From the NCBI GenBank assembly GCA_951799405.1, contig OX637343.1:10518524-10582523 (forward strand): 64,000 nt of DNA, written 5' to 3'. Positions 1 through 14,764 of the stretch are shown here, piece by piece. The stretch is from Agapetus fuscipes (taxonomy: Eukaryota; Arthropoda; Insecta; Trichoptera; Glossosomatidae). A program made the translations under genes and the position numbers. Under the pieces are notes generated by a model. The model was given only the letters and a program-made list of their open reading frames with translations. It ran no database searches and was not told the DNA's origin. The first letter of the stretch is position 1. The number at the start of each line of letters is the position of its first letter.

Positions 1-1059
1 ATTTACACATTAACCGCCCTATGCAACGAATGTACGCGATACGCAAACTTTGAGTGTACGATTCTGCTACATCCTGTAGATATAGCTATAAGCCCTTGAG
101 AAAAAATAATATATTTAAAAAATTACAAACCGCGTGTCATCCGCCCGAGTTCCAAAGTCATGTCATTACAAGTTAGTTCCTCAAGGGCAGGCTAAGGGTT
201 CGGTTGTTTGTTTTATGTTTTGTAATTTCTCATACATACTCTTCAAAAGTCAGGGGTACGTACATTGTGATTTCGATTCCTGCTTATTTTTTGCCTATTT
301 CTCGGAAAGTAACCTGAAGGTAGGGGGGGTTAAGGGGCAATGGGCAAAGTTTGGGAAACACTGTTCTAGAATAACCCTCTAGCAAAAAAACACAAGAAAA
401 AACAATTTGAAGACCATGTAGACAATACAAAGCTAATACGGTAGAGGTGATGTAAAGATAAAATGCATCCATTCAATTGCTGGGTCCAAAATGAGCTACT
501 ACAGTAACAGCAAGATACCTCTACAAACATCTGTGTAATCGCTCGATCAAGACATGTTACAGAAAAGATTCATAATGTATAGTGCACAACTCAGTGTATA
601 TCAAAAACATAGAAATCTACACACCTCATTTAAACAGGAATTCTTACATCAATGTGAAACACTGAAAATACTTATTTGTGAGTACATTTTCATTTGTCTT
701 TCATGAACTTAGTAACTGAGAAGATGATCAATTCAGTTGTTAAAATCCATAAAATTTTACTTTGGCATATTTGAATCCCCCCAAAGTATGTAGCTTAGTT
801 TTTCATACTTTGGGTCTACTAGCATATGCGCTGTTGGTGTAAGTTGTTTCAACAATAGCTTAGGTGACTTAAACCTCAATAAAAAAAACTACCGGCTAGG
901 ATCTCAAAAGTTTAATCTTCCGTTTCAGTCTTAATTTTTTAATAATGGAATTTTTCAAAGTACAAAACAATTATAAGTTACATGAATAATACAAGCCACC
1001 AAGTAATATACAGCCGTTTGACTTCCATATCTTCATTAAAAGTTATACTCTATTTTCAC
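1..1059. other. No gene seen; probably RpS8 intron or distal part
   Basis: AT-rich sequence with no coding motif on either strand. The missing RpS8 3' exon is not here, so this is taken as intron. Confidence 0.5.
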
Positions 1060-1192
1060 AAAAGCAAATGGTTTTTTCAGCTCAGCGAAGAGAAATTTTT
1101 CAAAATGTCTTTTTGTGCTCCACCGTGAATCAAAATCTCGACCTTCCATTTTTGAGTCCGTTGCTTTAACCATTAGCCTATAGCCTAGTAAA
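1060..1192 (-). mobile_element. SINE B head fragment
   Basis: Reverse complement of a decayed SINE B 5' end: TAGGCTATAGGCTAATGGTT, then CTCGAGAT-like box B, GGAGCAC, and AATTTCTCTTCGCTGAGC. Confidence 0.55.
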
Positions 1193-1205
1193 TGCATGCC
1201 ACGCA

Positions 1206-5044
<3,839 letters not shown>

Positions 5045-5058
5045 ATTGCCGTCACATC

Positions 5059-5366
5059 AAAGAAAGAGTGCTGCCAATATGCAAAATATTATTCCCTTAA
5101 TAACACTTTTACCAACATTATAAAATGACAGCTCGCAGATCCATGGATTATTTCAAAGAACTTTTGAAATAGAGCAATTTAAAATGCAAAACATTATTTC
5201 TCAGAATAAAAATATTTTTATATATTTAAATGAATGCGATAATTTTTCTATCCCCATCTTAAAAAATATAGGTATATATTTTTATTGTTTATCGAGTCCA
5301 ATATTTTTTTGCTTATGTTGGTTGCAATGCTAACTTCACGTCGTGCGGCGTCCATCTTTCTTTCGC
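5059..5366. promoter_or_regulatory. Shared divergent promoter of RpS8 and RpL30 with TOP-like tracts
   Basis: About 280 bp separate the pyrimidine tract before RpS8 (CTCTTTCTTT on minus, 5068-5059) from the one before RpL30 (CATCTTTCTTTCGC, 5353-5366). Terminal oligopyrimidine starts are a known feature of ribosomal protein mRNAs; here they are inferred start sites. The interval is very AT-rich and no TATA box is clearly placed. Co-regulation from one bidirectional promoter is inference. Confidence 0.6.
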
Positions 5367-5500
5367 ATTTCATATTCTGTCAAGGTTGGTGTCGGCTTAC
5401 GCATTTTCTGTAAATTTGGCTTATTTCTTTGATAAAATTAACTAAAAAAATCACAAATTTGTTTTCAGGACCGCAGGTTTCCTGATAACACACAATCAAA

Positions 5501-8500
5501 ATGGTCGCCCCAAAGAAAGAGGTAATATTTTCAGTTTTTTGACAGGCAAATCTCTTCCACGTGTTAGACTTGTACTTCGTTAAAAATACGTTCTTATATT
5601 TTTGCACTCTTCATCATTGAAGCTTCAATCTTTTAAATAGATGAAATTAAATTATGTTCTATAGGTTTGAATTTTTTGAGATAGTAAACGTGACAATAAT
5701 GAACATCAATTTTGAGGTTAGGTTCCCACTTATTGAGATAAGTGTTACCAGCTTGCCCAAATAATTACTGTGGACATTTTGCGGCAAAGGGTTCCCGCTT
5801 TCGGTTTTTGGGCTACATTTTTTTTTAATGTTTAATAATTAAATTTTTTTTTTTTGTAAATTTAAGAAATAGGGGATAGTCAAAATAAAGACAATGTAAG
5901 TATTTTCTCTTTAGTGTGATGCACCAAATTTCAAAAACAAAGATACTTCATAGTCCGCGTTTATATTTTTTACCATGGACAGAGCATCGAAAACATGGAC
6001 TGTCCACGGTAAACATGGGACACCTGGCAACCCTGATCTCAAGTCAGTCATAGAGTGAAGTGGGCCTAAGGATGTAATCGGTGAATATAATATGAAATGA
6101 TGTTTTTTTCTGTATTCAGAAAAAGGATAAGGAATCCACCAACTCCAGGCTGGCCATGGTCATCAAGTCTGGAAAGTACTTCCTGGGCCACAAGCAGACC
6201 CTGAAGACCCTGCGGCAGGGCAAGGCCAAACTGGTCATCATCGCCAACAACACCCCTCCGCTCAGGTGAGACTGCCGAGAAGTAGAATTCCCTGAATCAA
6301 CAAAGTGTTGGCAACATTATGCATCACTGCAGGCTGAAACAGACGTAGGGAGAGGTTATAGTTGGCTTGGCAACTTGGATCTTGCTTTAGTTGAGTGGTG
6401 GTCACGCGCGCCCAAGAATATTGGAAGTGTAGTTCATATATAAATGGACAATCACCAAATAAATAAATAAACTCTGTCTGGTAGTAGATGGCAAGACGTT
6501 TGTGTTATATAAGTAACATTACGGACTTGTAGTAGGAAATTTGTTGGGTCAATTTCCGGCAGAGCACAAAGTAGTCATTATTTAATTTTCAAATATGCTC
6601 TTTGCTGTGTTCAATATTTCATGTGCCTTTACCAAAGATCGATCACCAAGGACCACTTGCCTTACAGCAACTGGGTCTTGCATGAGTAATTGGCGCTTTT
6701 GATCAAGTTTGTAGAAAGCTCTTGAGGTTTAATGAGCATAAAATCAGCGCTCACCAAATGAATAAAAAATCATTTATATTGATTTATTTATCATGGTACA
6801 TAGTTTTCATTTACCAACTTTCCACGTCTGTTTCTGGTCTAGGTGATGTGGTTCCATACATTTTAACTTCAGAAATTGTGATGGGGCAGTGTTACAACTT
6901 TCCATCATTGTTTTTGGTGTTTTTTCACAATGGGAAATCTATGGAGTGTCAGTCATTTTTCACCGTATGCGTGACTTCTATTTCTATTGTGTAAGTCACA
7001 TGTTATGTTAACCATCAATGTAGGAATAGTTCCTGGTCGCATGCATTTTACTCTTGAAGACTACAGGGGAAGAACAAGGAATGTCAGTGGAAGAACATTA
7101 CGAGTAAATTAAAATTATAAATTTGAAATCATGGTTATTGCCTGTTACAAAGAACCGGAAATACCGCCATGAACTGTGATAGTGACTGTTGTTGCATTAC
7201 AAATTTTGCAGAGCTTTAGATGCACACAGATGGCACTAGATTTTACTTTTTTTCTTACAAACTTATTTTCTTACTTTTGCTGACATTCCTGGTTTTCCCC
7301 CTGTAGTCTTCAATTGTGAAAGATGTGTGCCGTCTTCAGTAGTTTCAGTCTTCAGTAGTTTCTAAAACACTAGTTCATGTGTCTTCAGATTTAAAACAGT
7401 ACGCTACGTTGTTTCATTTGTATCCTGCAAAGCACAGGATTATAGAGTGACATGGAGGGGAATGGAGGAAGTCATATTGACGACAATCGATGGGTCTGTA
7501 GTCTAGTGGTTAATGCAACGGAGTCGTAATCCGCAGGTTATGAGCCCGATTCCCAGCGGATCACAAAAATATGTTTTTAAGTATGCTTGTGGCTATGTTG
7601 AATAATTCATTTGCTTTCAAATAGAAAGACCGGCCTCCAAAGGTCCATCCAGCCTTAAAGCAAATGGGTCTTGCTTTCAAAGTAGCGCTTTTTAAGCTAG
7701 CAAAAGGCTTTTGAAGTGTGATTCACATAAAAACAGTGCTCACGAAATAAATCATTGTTATATAAAATGGGCTTAACCCCTCAAGTGCCGGAACGCCTAT
7801 AGGCGTCACATAGTACTAATCGCGATTTTTTTCATTTTTCTTTAGTTTTTACAAAGCAATAAGATCGAAAATCGCGTGAAGTACTGCTATTGGGTAGAAC
7901 CATCCACCAATAAAGTCAAATCATTCATTTTTGTTTGTAGGTATTTAAAATATAATATTAAAGTTGACCTTGAAAACGGACTCTTGAAAAAGCCGAATTC
8001 CACAATTTTTTGACATAAGAACACTAACACTCAAAAAAAAATCTTTGTGTAAATTAAAAGGGTCATTAATTCTTCTATCTTTTGCGATGTATTTGGATTT
8101 CGTGCCTACGCATACTAATGAGGTATATCTATTTTTAGAATTTCGATCTTTTTTCCGTAATCTAAATTATAATCGAGTATAATAATAATTTCACCAAAGT
8201 TTTTTTTTTTTGGTAGGCCCTAAAAAAAACTTTATTTCACTGTTTTTTGAGATAAAAACACCCACAGGAGATATGTTTTGTATCTTTGGAGATATTTAAT
8301 ATAAAAAACCACGAGTTGGGTGTCTGAATTAGGCAGAAAATCGCTGGCGCCTGAGAGGTTAAAAGGAAGAAAGAAAGGTGTATACTTATGTGTGTGCTAC
8401 ATATTGTTCGCTACCAAATACACCTAAATGCAACTGTGTTTTATGTGCCCTATACGTTAAAATAGTTTCCACTGAACTATATTATATTTCGGTGATGTGG

Positions 8501-8924
8501 TTCCACGACTACTTGGTCACAGACAACCCCTCCACAGGCAAATCGGTCACACAACTTTTTCGTTAACTACAACTCTGCCTCAAAGAACTCGTCCACACAC
8601 AAATTGGTCACACAACATTCACTCACATACATTCGGTCCACAGACAGTGCCATCAAAGAAAACTGCAATTAATTGACGCATGTGCCTGTATGGCATGCAC
8701 GCCCCTGTTAATTTGTACATAAGTTGGTATGTTTGTTATCTTGCAGGAAGTCTGAGATTGAGTACTACGCCATGCTGGCCAAGACTGGCGTCCACCACTA
8801 CACAGGCAGCAACATTGAGTTGGGCACGGCCTGCGGAAAGTACTACAGGGTCTGCACCATGTCCATCACAGATCCCGGAGACTCCGACATCCTCAGGTCC
8901 CTGCCCGATAAGGCGGCACCTTGA
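5501..8924 (+). CDS. RpL30: Ribosomal protein L30 (eL30), complete, three coding exons
   Basis: Cytosolic large-subunit ribosomal protein eL30. Coding exons are 5501-5521, 6120-6265 and 8747-8924 (21+146+178 = 345 nt), giving 114 aa, the normal size for the family. The protein begins [20 protein letters not shown] and contains [40 protein letters not shown] and [20 protein letters not shown], all hallmark eL30 segments of the L7Ae-like RNA-binding fold. A noncoding first exon is inferred at about 5353-5384 (pyrimidine tract, donor AAG|GTTGGT), then an 84-bp intron with acceptor at 5467-5468. The start is in good context (tcaaaATGG). AATAAA lies at 8955-8960. The last intron (6266-8746) has absorbed two SINE B copies, an inverted-repeat element and family F sequence, while the reading frame is intact. 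Highly likely functional. Confidence 0.97.
6475..6772 (+). mobile_element. SINE B, diverged, in RpL30 intron
   Basis: Clear from GGCAGAGCACAAAG through TTTACCAAAGATCGATCACC, CAACTGGGTCTTGC and AGCGCTCACCAAATGAAT. The tRNA-like head has decayed. Confidence 0.65.
7054..7313. mobile_element. Inverted-repeat element in RpL30 intron
   Basis: TTGAAGACTACAGGGGAAGA at 7054 pairs with the reverse complement ending at 7313 (TTGAAGACTACAGGGGGAAA). The arms, about 43 bp, also share AGGAATGTCAG. Length 260 bp, no ORF. Confidence 0.75.
7494..7762 (+). mobile_element. SINE B in RpL30 intron
   Basis: Head GGTCTGTAGTCTAGTGGTTA, middle GACCGGCCTCCAAAGGTCC, end GTGCTCACGAAATAAATCAT. Box B is damaged (GAGCCCGATTCCC). 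Confidence 0.75.
8500..8680. repeat. Family F short-unit run in RpL30 intron
   Basis: Repeated TTGGTCACAGACAAC, AATCGGTCACACAAC, CTCGTCCACACACAA units, then ATCAAAGAAAACTGCAATTA. Confidence 0.5.
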
Positions 8925-8954
8925 ATACTGAAGTGGCGGTGTATTTTATAAGGA

Positions 8955-8960
8955 AATAAA
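8955..8960 (+). terminator. Polyadenylation signal of RpL30
   Basis: AATAAA lies 31 bp after the RpL30 stop, in a short 3' UTR, followed about 20-25 bp later by a T-rich stretch. Confidence 0.8.
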
Positions 8961-8964
8961 CAGA

Positions 8965-9597
8965 AAAACACTCAACTCACAAGTCTTTTATTTTATGATA
9001 CGGATGTGTAGTTGAAGGAGCCCGATATGATCTGCTCCATCAAACTGAAGTGCTATTCTGCTTAATTCCTGAAGACCTTAATGCGACGTAGTAGCAATTT
9101 GTGTCCAAAAATAAGGTGTAATGTGTTTTTTTTTCTACGGAGTTCTTTTTGCAAGCAATAGCAAGGTCCGACTTGGATTTGAAATGGAAATGGATCGATA
9201 TGCAAAATGTAAGGAATTTAGGAGAGTAGCGCTCCTGGTTACACACTTAGAATGGACGACACAAACCCTATTCAGCGCAAACACTCATCACAAGAACGAA
9301 GGGGGGGAGAGGAGGAGAATTCTGGATTTAGTCGAGGCCACCCTGATCTGTCAAGCTCATGATGTGTAGTTGTGGAAGTATATTAATTTGACAAGCATTG
9401 GGACTCTCCCATAGACTCTCCTTTAGAAGTCACTCACATTATCTTCAAAGATCTTATCTTGTCGTGGTACCTGGAATAACCTAGAAGTGGATATTAAGTG
9501 GAACTGGAATGACGTTGAAGGCCCACCCACTTGTTCGTCGATTTCTCCAAAAACAGTTCTGAAAGGGCATTTCATGAAACTTCAAAGAACTTAGTGT
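8965..9597. other. Downstream of RpL30; nothing recognised
   Basis: Holds a short G-run near 9300 and no coding motif; open frames here look random. Confidence 0.5.
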
Positions 9598-9858
9598 TAT
9601 GGCTGAGGGGGCCAAGCGGGCTGATCTTTCTAGCGTGTTTGAAATAGAGCAACGTTGGTTCGATCCCCGCCTGGGTCATTTGACCATAATTTTGACCCTG
9701 GTTCAACAGATGTTATTGGATAATTATTAATTAATAATTCATTAAAATTAGCATTAATGAATTATTATTAATTGATTATATTAATACCTGTTTCTGGCCA
9801 GGCAGAATAGGTTGGTGAATTGCATTCCTCTTCACAAATCTATTAAAAAAAAAAAACT
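9598..9858 (+). mobile_element. SINE C, near full length
   Basis: tRNA-like head with GGCTGAGGGGGCCAAGCGGG and box B GGTTCGATCCCC about 45 bp later. Next come TTTTGACCCTGGTTCAACAG, an AT-rich palindromic middle of ATTAATTAAT units, and an end CTGTTTCTGGCCAGGCAGAA-TAGGTTGGTGAATTGCATTCC plus an A-run. Confidence 0.75.
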
Positions 9859-9859
9859 G

Positions 9860-10104
9860 TCTCAACGCCCTCTATTCTGCCGGGATTAACTGTGGATTCC
9901 TACCGGGTCAGAAGTCTCGGAGTGTATGAAGATATACATATGAATGCTTTCACACTATCTGTTCCGTAATCCATAGACAAACTGTGCTGAAGGCATCTAG
10001 TGTAGATAAGAAGTTACACCCAACAAAATGTTTTATACCTACATGATTTTTGAATCTAATTCAGTTTTACCTTTGAGGTGGCGACATAATGTTTATGTTA
10101 ACAC
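9860..10104 (+). mobile_element. Family F related fragment
   Basis: Holds TGCTTTCACACTATCTGTTC, AAGTTACACCCAACAAAATG and TTTTACCTTTGAGGTGGCGA, which match the first half of the F copy at 11.2 kb. Joins a LINE terminus. Confidence 0.5.
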
Positions 10105-10365
10105 CATTTATCGGTTTGGGCATATATGGAGAGAATTAATGAGGAAAGATTGACGAAGAAAGTATACGTTGCAAGAATAGATGGATGTCGTGGTAAAGGA
10201 AGACCGAGAAAGTAAGGATGGACCAAATATCCGAAATTGCGAATGAATGGAATATTCATAATCAAAGAAAAGCCTGTATGAAAAAGATTATGTCGTGTAT
10301 GACTGGAGTCTGGAGGAAATGAAAAAAGTATGAAATGGCGGTTGATCTGTAATGTTGGTGGCTAG
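10105..10365 (+). pseudogene. LINE ORF2 terminus (GKGRPRK...KWRLICNVGG type)
   Basis: With frameshifts the plus strand encodes ERLTKKVY, DGCRGKGRPRK, a stop, WTK, ANEWNIHNQRKACMKKIM and KWRLICNVGG. The same ending recurs at about 58.4 kb; related fragments lie at 36.4 and 56.4 kb. Confidence 0.65.
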
Positions 10366-10454
10366 GGTTTATTAAATTGGAATTTGTTTTGTGTTTTAGT
10401 TTTGATGTCCATAGATATTATTATTTATTGATTTAAAAAATGTAATTTTTCGTG

Positions 10455-10716
10455 TCTGTTCCTTGACTTATAGGATGGTATGCGGCTGACCACTCATGCT
10501 GTAAAAATGGTTCACTTTGCCAATGTCACCCCTGTCTCAAGGAAGGACGGCAAGAGTTGCAGGGTGTATGTCCATTTGAGACTTGGTTTTTATGTTGTAG
10601 GTTCTCATGCGGCATGTGCAAGCGCGAACTTGTACGTGTCTGGTTGTGAAAATGCATGTAGGTGATGTGAATCTCCAATGTAACATATCTTTGCAACTTA
10701 GATTAGATTAGATTTT
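10455..10716 (+). mobile_element. Family G copy, full length
   Basis: From TTCCTTGACTTATAGGATGG to TTGCAACTTAGATTAGATT. It follows a LINE terminus by about 90 bp. One frame stays open across most of it (61 codons) but has no coding support. Confidence 0.85.
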
Positions 10717-11224
10717 ATCGATGGCTGGGAATTTAGGTACACGATGTTTTATACTAGAGTTACGTTCCTTTGAGCTACACTTGAAGTACCTACACAAAGG
10801 TGTTGATTTTTATTTATAAAGTTTACTATCTTTGTAGCACAAGACTTATCTACATACTTTAGTAAAAAAGAGGTATGGAAATTTGATAGCGCCCCTACAA
10901 CTTTTCATAATGAAATTTTTATTATCCACGTAGCTGCAAAGCTGAAACTAAAACTTTTACTAGAGGAGTTGGGAAATTCTTTCCTTTGTAAGTATGAGTA
11001 GATATAATGCCCTAATGATTATGATACTTTGCATATTACGGGGGAGCTTTATAATAATTATTTTGTGTACTTTTTCACACATTAGTGGCACATTAATTTT
11101 ACAACCCTCATACATTTTCATAAGTCGGACACGAGTTCTGCTTCCAAGTAGTTTAATGATATTATGATGAATGTGGAAAATAAGAAATTATTTTCTGTAT
11201 ACAATAATTTATAGTTTTATTTCT

Positions 11225-11975
11225 TCGTGAATGTTTTATAGCCATTTCACACTAGATTCATTCTACCCGGTTTGTCTATATTGGTTTTTCTATCCGGTGC
11301 CGGGTCGAAAGTCAGTAGATGAAATGGAGATGTATGAAAGCTTTGACACGGTTTGTCCGGTAATCTATGGACAATCCGGGCAGAATGCGTTGTGTCTGAA
11401 AAGGCCCTTGGGCTCTGTCCGGTCACATACAATATATTGATGGGTAAAACCACAAAACTAAATAAGTGATATATTAAGCTAACATGGGTATTTCAGATAA
11501 TGGTCATTTTTTCTTATTTCCTACGAAAGAAAACACAAATAAAGTGTGAAAAGCCTGTAGTTTAGAAGTTTTTCATGAGTACTTCCGTATAATTAATTGA
11601 CTATGAGAAGTTACAACTTACACCCAATAAAATGTTTTATCCGCAATTACTCAAATCAGTGAATCAGCACTTATTCAGTTTTACCTTTAAGGTGGCGATA
11701 TAATTCGCAGGCAGGTCCATCACAGGAAACTACAATTAATTAAAACAACAGTAATTCCAAAGGTTTTTTGCAGAACAAGTTTTCCGTGATGGAGTTGTCT
11801 ATATTGTGTAACCGAAATGTCGTTTGGACAAGTTGTCTGTGGTCGAGTTGTCAGTAGCCAAAATGTCGTCCGAAAAGTCGTGTGGACGAATAATTGTTTT
11901 GTGACCGATTTGTCAATGGACGAGCCGTTTGTGGACGAATAATCTTCGAACGATTTGTCGTGACACGTCTATACT
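11225..11975 (+). mobile_element. Family F element, uninterrupted copy
   Basis: Landmarks: TTTCACACTAGATTCATTCT, TTTCCTACGAAAGAAAACAC, CAGTGAATCAGCACTTATTC, TTACCTTTAAGGTGGCGATA and GTCCATCACAGGAAACTACA. A degenerate run of short GACCGAAATGTCGT / GTGGACGAATAATC units ends at about 11970. No coding frame and no clear terminal repeats. Confidence 0.6.
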
Positions 11976-12364
11976 GCCTGTATCTACTATATGTATAAAA
12001 AATATGCATTCCAATAAAATTGCCAGTTTTAATGGCGATCAAAATATATATTTTCCTTCTGAGAGTCGCGAGCTCGGATCCCAGATGTCAATAAAAGCCA
12101 ATAGCCTGGAAAATTCAAACAAAATTAATATTTTTTCAAAGCGATTTTACGGAAAGCCGGGAGATTTTTTCATCCAATAATAATAATTCCGTTGAAAGCG
12201 AGCGAGTTTTTTTAAGGATATACGCTTTATCGTGACGTCACATGAAAAAAGTCCGCCCTTCTCAAAAAAAATAGTTTTTTATGAAGTTTTTATAAAGAGA
12301 AAAGGCATTCATGAGCTCTTTGTTGATAATATGGAGAAATCCGCACGTGAATTAATGTAGATAA

Positions 12365-12490
12365 AATTGTGTCATCACCCGGCTGGGTTGCTAGGGAAAA
12401 GACAAACAAATATTTTGATATTGCTTGCCAAGGATGGCATACAAAAATAATCTCTGCTAGGTGAAAAGAAAGTTCCAAATTCATTAATGT
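12365..12490 (+). mobile_element. Family J MITE end
   Basis: TCACCCGGCTGGGTTGCTAG-GGAAAAGACAAAC followed by TTGCTTGCCAAGGATGG and AAAGTTCCAAATTC. Confidence 0.6.
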
Positions 12491-13015
12491 TCATCAAGAC
12501 GTAACTAATTTCGAATATTTTTAGGATAAATATTTAAAAGATTTTCCTCCTGAACATTAAATAAATATTTATTAACCAATTCAATAAAAAAACTCAAATC
12601 TAAACATAAGGCATCAATTTTTTTTCCAAAAAAACACGTTTTTCTATCGGATGTCCGAAATAAGAATCTATCCGTTATGGAACTCGAAATAAAATTATCC
12701 AATAATTTCGGATAGGGCCGGTGTCTAAATTACACAGATTTGTGTAAGTTAACACTAAAAATGAGCAGCTGTAATGATTATTTACTTAATATACTAATTG
12801 TAAAATTAAATGATAACCTAGATATAAGTAAAAAAAAGGTTCTTATTTGTAATTTACTTTTTTCTATAAGATGTTTTTCATGTCATTTGAAATATTTGGA
12901 TTTATAATAATCAAGGATTATCATTCTTACTTCATTCAAAACCAATACCAATGGCCACTTCCTTTTAATGCCTTAAAAACAAAGGCAACGCAACACTACG
13001 CAGTTAAAAGCCCTG
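12490..13015. other. AT-rich, nothing recognised
   Basis: No repeat landmark or coding pattern was identified. Confidence 0.5.
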
Positions 13016-13130
13016 CTTCAAAATATCATGACATCAACCGCCACATTACTAGCATCCACATCTCTGCGGCACTCTAACAAGTGTCATAGATTTATAAATT
13101 ATCTGAAATCTAGGTTATATCCCGCGCATG
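13015..13130 (+). mobile_element. 3' end fragment of the same Jockey-like LINE family
   Basis: The CTCTGCGGCACT...AACAAGTGTCATAGA segment matches the 3' region of the copies near 22.6 and 37.7 kb. No coding sequence is left. Confidence 0.5.
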
Positions 13131-13494
13131 ATTCACTTAAAAAACTTGTATTTGGTTTTCCGTAGTCAAACTTCAGTTAAAAGATGTACAGTGTGCACCC
13201 TTAAAAATAAGCAAATATTTCAACAAGGAATATTTTAAAATTTAACTTTGGATTTTTATATCCCAATCTTAACCTCTATTAACTAGATGGTTTTCAATTT
13301 TATTTTATCTTTGAAGATAAGCATAAAAACTTGAGAATGTAAATAGATATTTACTTACCTAAATAAATCGCAAAAAAAACGTTCGATGTATCTCGTCCAC
13401 AGATTTATCATTGAAAATAATCCTGGATTAGGCAAGATTGCCATTTTTTGTTCTATACGACGCAAAAAATTTACAGCACATGTAAAGTAAACGT

Positions 13495-13800
13495 GAAACG
13501 CAACTAAACTACACGTATAGGGTAACTTGCAAGACGTGCAAATCTTGCAAGTTTAACCTATAATTTTTCACAGGTGAGGGGGCTAGACCAATGTCAACCC
13601 CTTTAGTCTATGTGGTGGTTTCCCAACTCACGGTTCTCATCTCTTGAGGCTGAGTAAATTTTGCCGGTATCTTATTTAGGGTTGGAAACAAACACCGAAA
13701 CAGAAACTCATTACTGACAACCGCGGCAGGAATCGAACCCTAACCCTCGGTATAAAATGAAAGCACTCTACCAACTGAGCCATTAACCGAACTGCTACAG
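13495..13800 (-). mobile_element. SINE A, diverged
   Basis: Head at 13800-13730 (CTCTACCAACTGAGCCAT on plus) and the body motif CTCATCTCTTGAGGCTGAGT. About 60 bp near the 3' end are rearranged. Confidence 0.7.
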
Positions 13801-14400
13801 CGCAAATTTTAAACTAGATATTTTTCACAGCGGGCAAACGTCACATGAAATTGGCACACCATTTATACGTGTGGTCAGCCTTTATTAGTATTCATAAAAC
13901 ATAATATTTGAATTTAAGAAAAAAAAAAAAAAAATGAAAACAAACTTGTAATCTACTATGTAAAAAAAAAACATAATATTTTTTTGCTCTTTCCCTTTCA
14001 ACTCACGTCACAGTTTTGTAGTTTATGGGATTTGTGTCGAGCCCGTTGGTAGACTATCTTGCCAGTGAAGCATCAGGTGTATGTTTGACTTGTAAAACAG
14101 TTTTGAAACGCCTTTGAATGCAGCTCCAAATTGCTTCTTGAATTTTCCATGCGGATCTCGCGCTGCGCCTGAATTCTTAATGCCATGCAATCCCACGTAC
14201 GCGCGCGAAAAGTGTTTTACTCCGCTGACTTATGATAACAGTGGACTAAAACGTCATTGTCAAATGTCATTTCGTTGTAAACAAAAAAACTCGGGTGAAA
14301 CTTCGAAATATTTCCAGTAAGTTGGTAGATTTGAAAGTCGCGCCTGCGCGAACATTGTGCGCTTGCGTTTTAAATCTTTTGATCGGTAAATTTTGTCATT
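13800..14400. other. Nothing certain; small CpG-rich patch
   Basis: A-runs at 13919-13934. A mildly CpG-rich patch at 14150-14220 (GATCTCGCGCTGCGCC, ACGTACGCGCGCGAAA) has no coding match. Confidence 0.4.
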
Positions 14401-14637
14401 TTTATGATGATTTGTTTGGTCAAGCGACAATCCTCAAGCAACACCCAGTTGCTGTAAAGTTGGATGGACTTTTGGTGAACGGTCTTTGGTAAAGGTTTTT
14501 ATGAATTTTTGACCCAGCGAAGAGCATATTTGAAAATGGTATATTTTTGTGCTCTGTCGGGATTCGAGCTCACAGCTCTTCGAGTCCGAAGCGTTACCAC
14601 TAGACTACCGACCGGTCATAAGGCATTATGGCATGTG
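14400..14637 (-). mobile_element. SINE B, 5' three-quarters
   Basis: Head at 14637 (GACCGGTCGGTAGTCTAGTG on minus), box B GAGCTCGAATCCC. Truncated near 14400 before the 3' end. Confidence 0.75.
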
Positions 14638-14764
14638 TAATTATTGGGTGTCGAAACACAAAATGGAAAAAGTAAGAAGACACAGGATTCCACATGATTA
14701 TTAAGTATTTTGTTGTGTTTGACAGCTCTTAGTTTCACAGGTCCGGTTGACAGGTGAGGCATAT

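Noticed and set aside
6266..8746. Box C/D snoRNA in RpL30 or RpS8 introns
   Set aside because: Introns of these genes can host snoRNAs, but I found no correctly spaced RTGATGA and CTGA pair with a terminal stem.
10480..10665. 61-codon ORF across family G as a conserved peptide
   Set aside because: Other G copies carry stops and shifts in the same frame and no codon-level conservation is seen.
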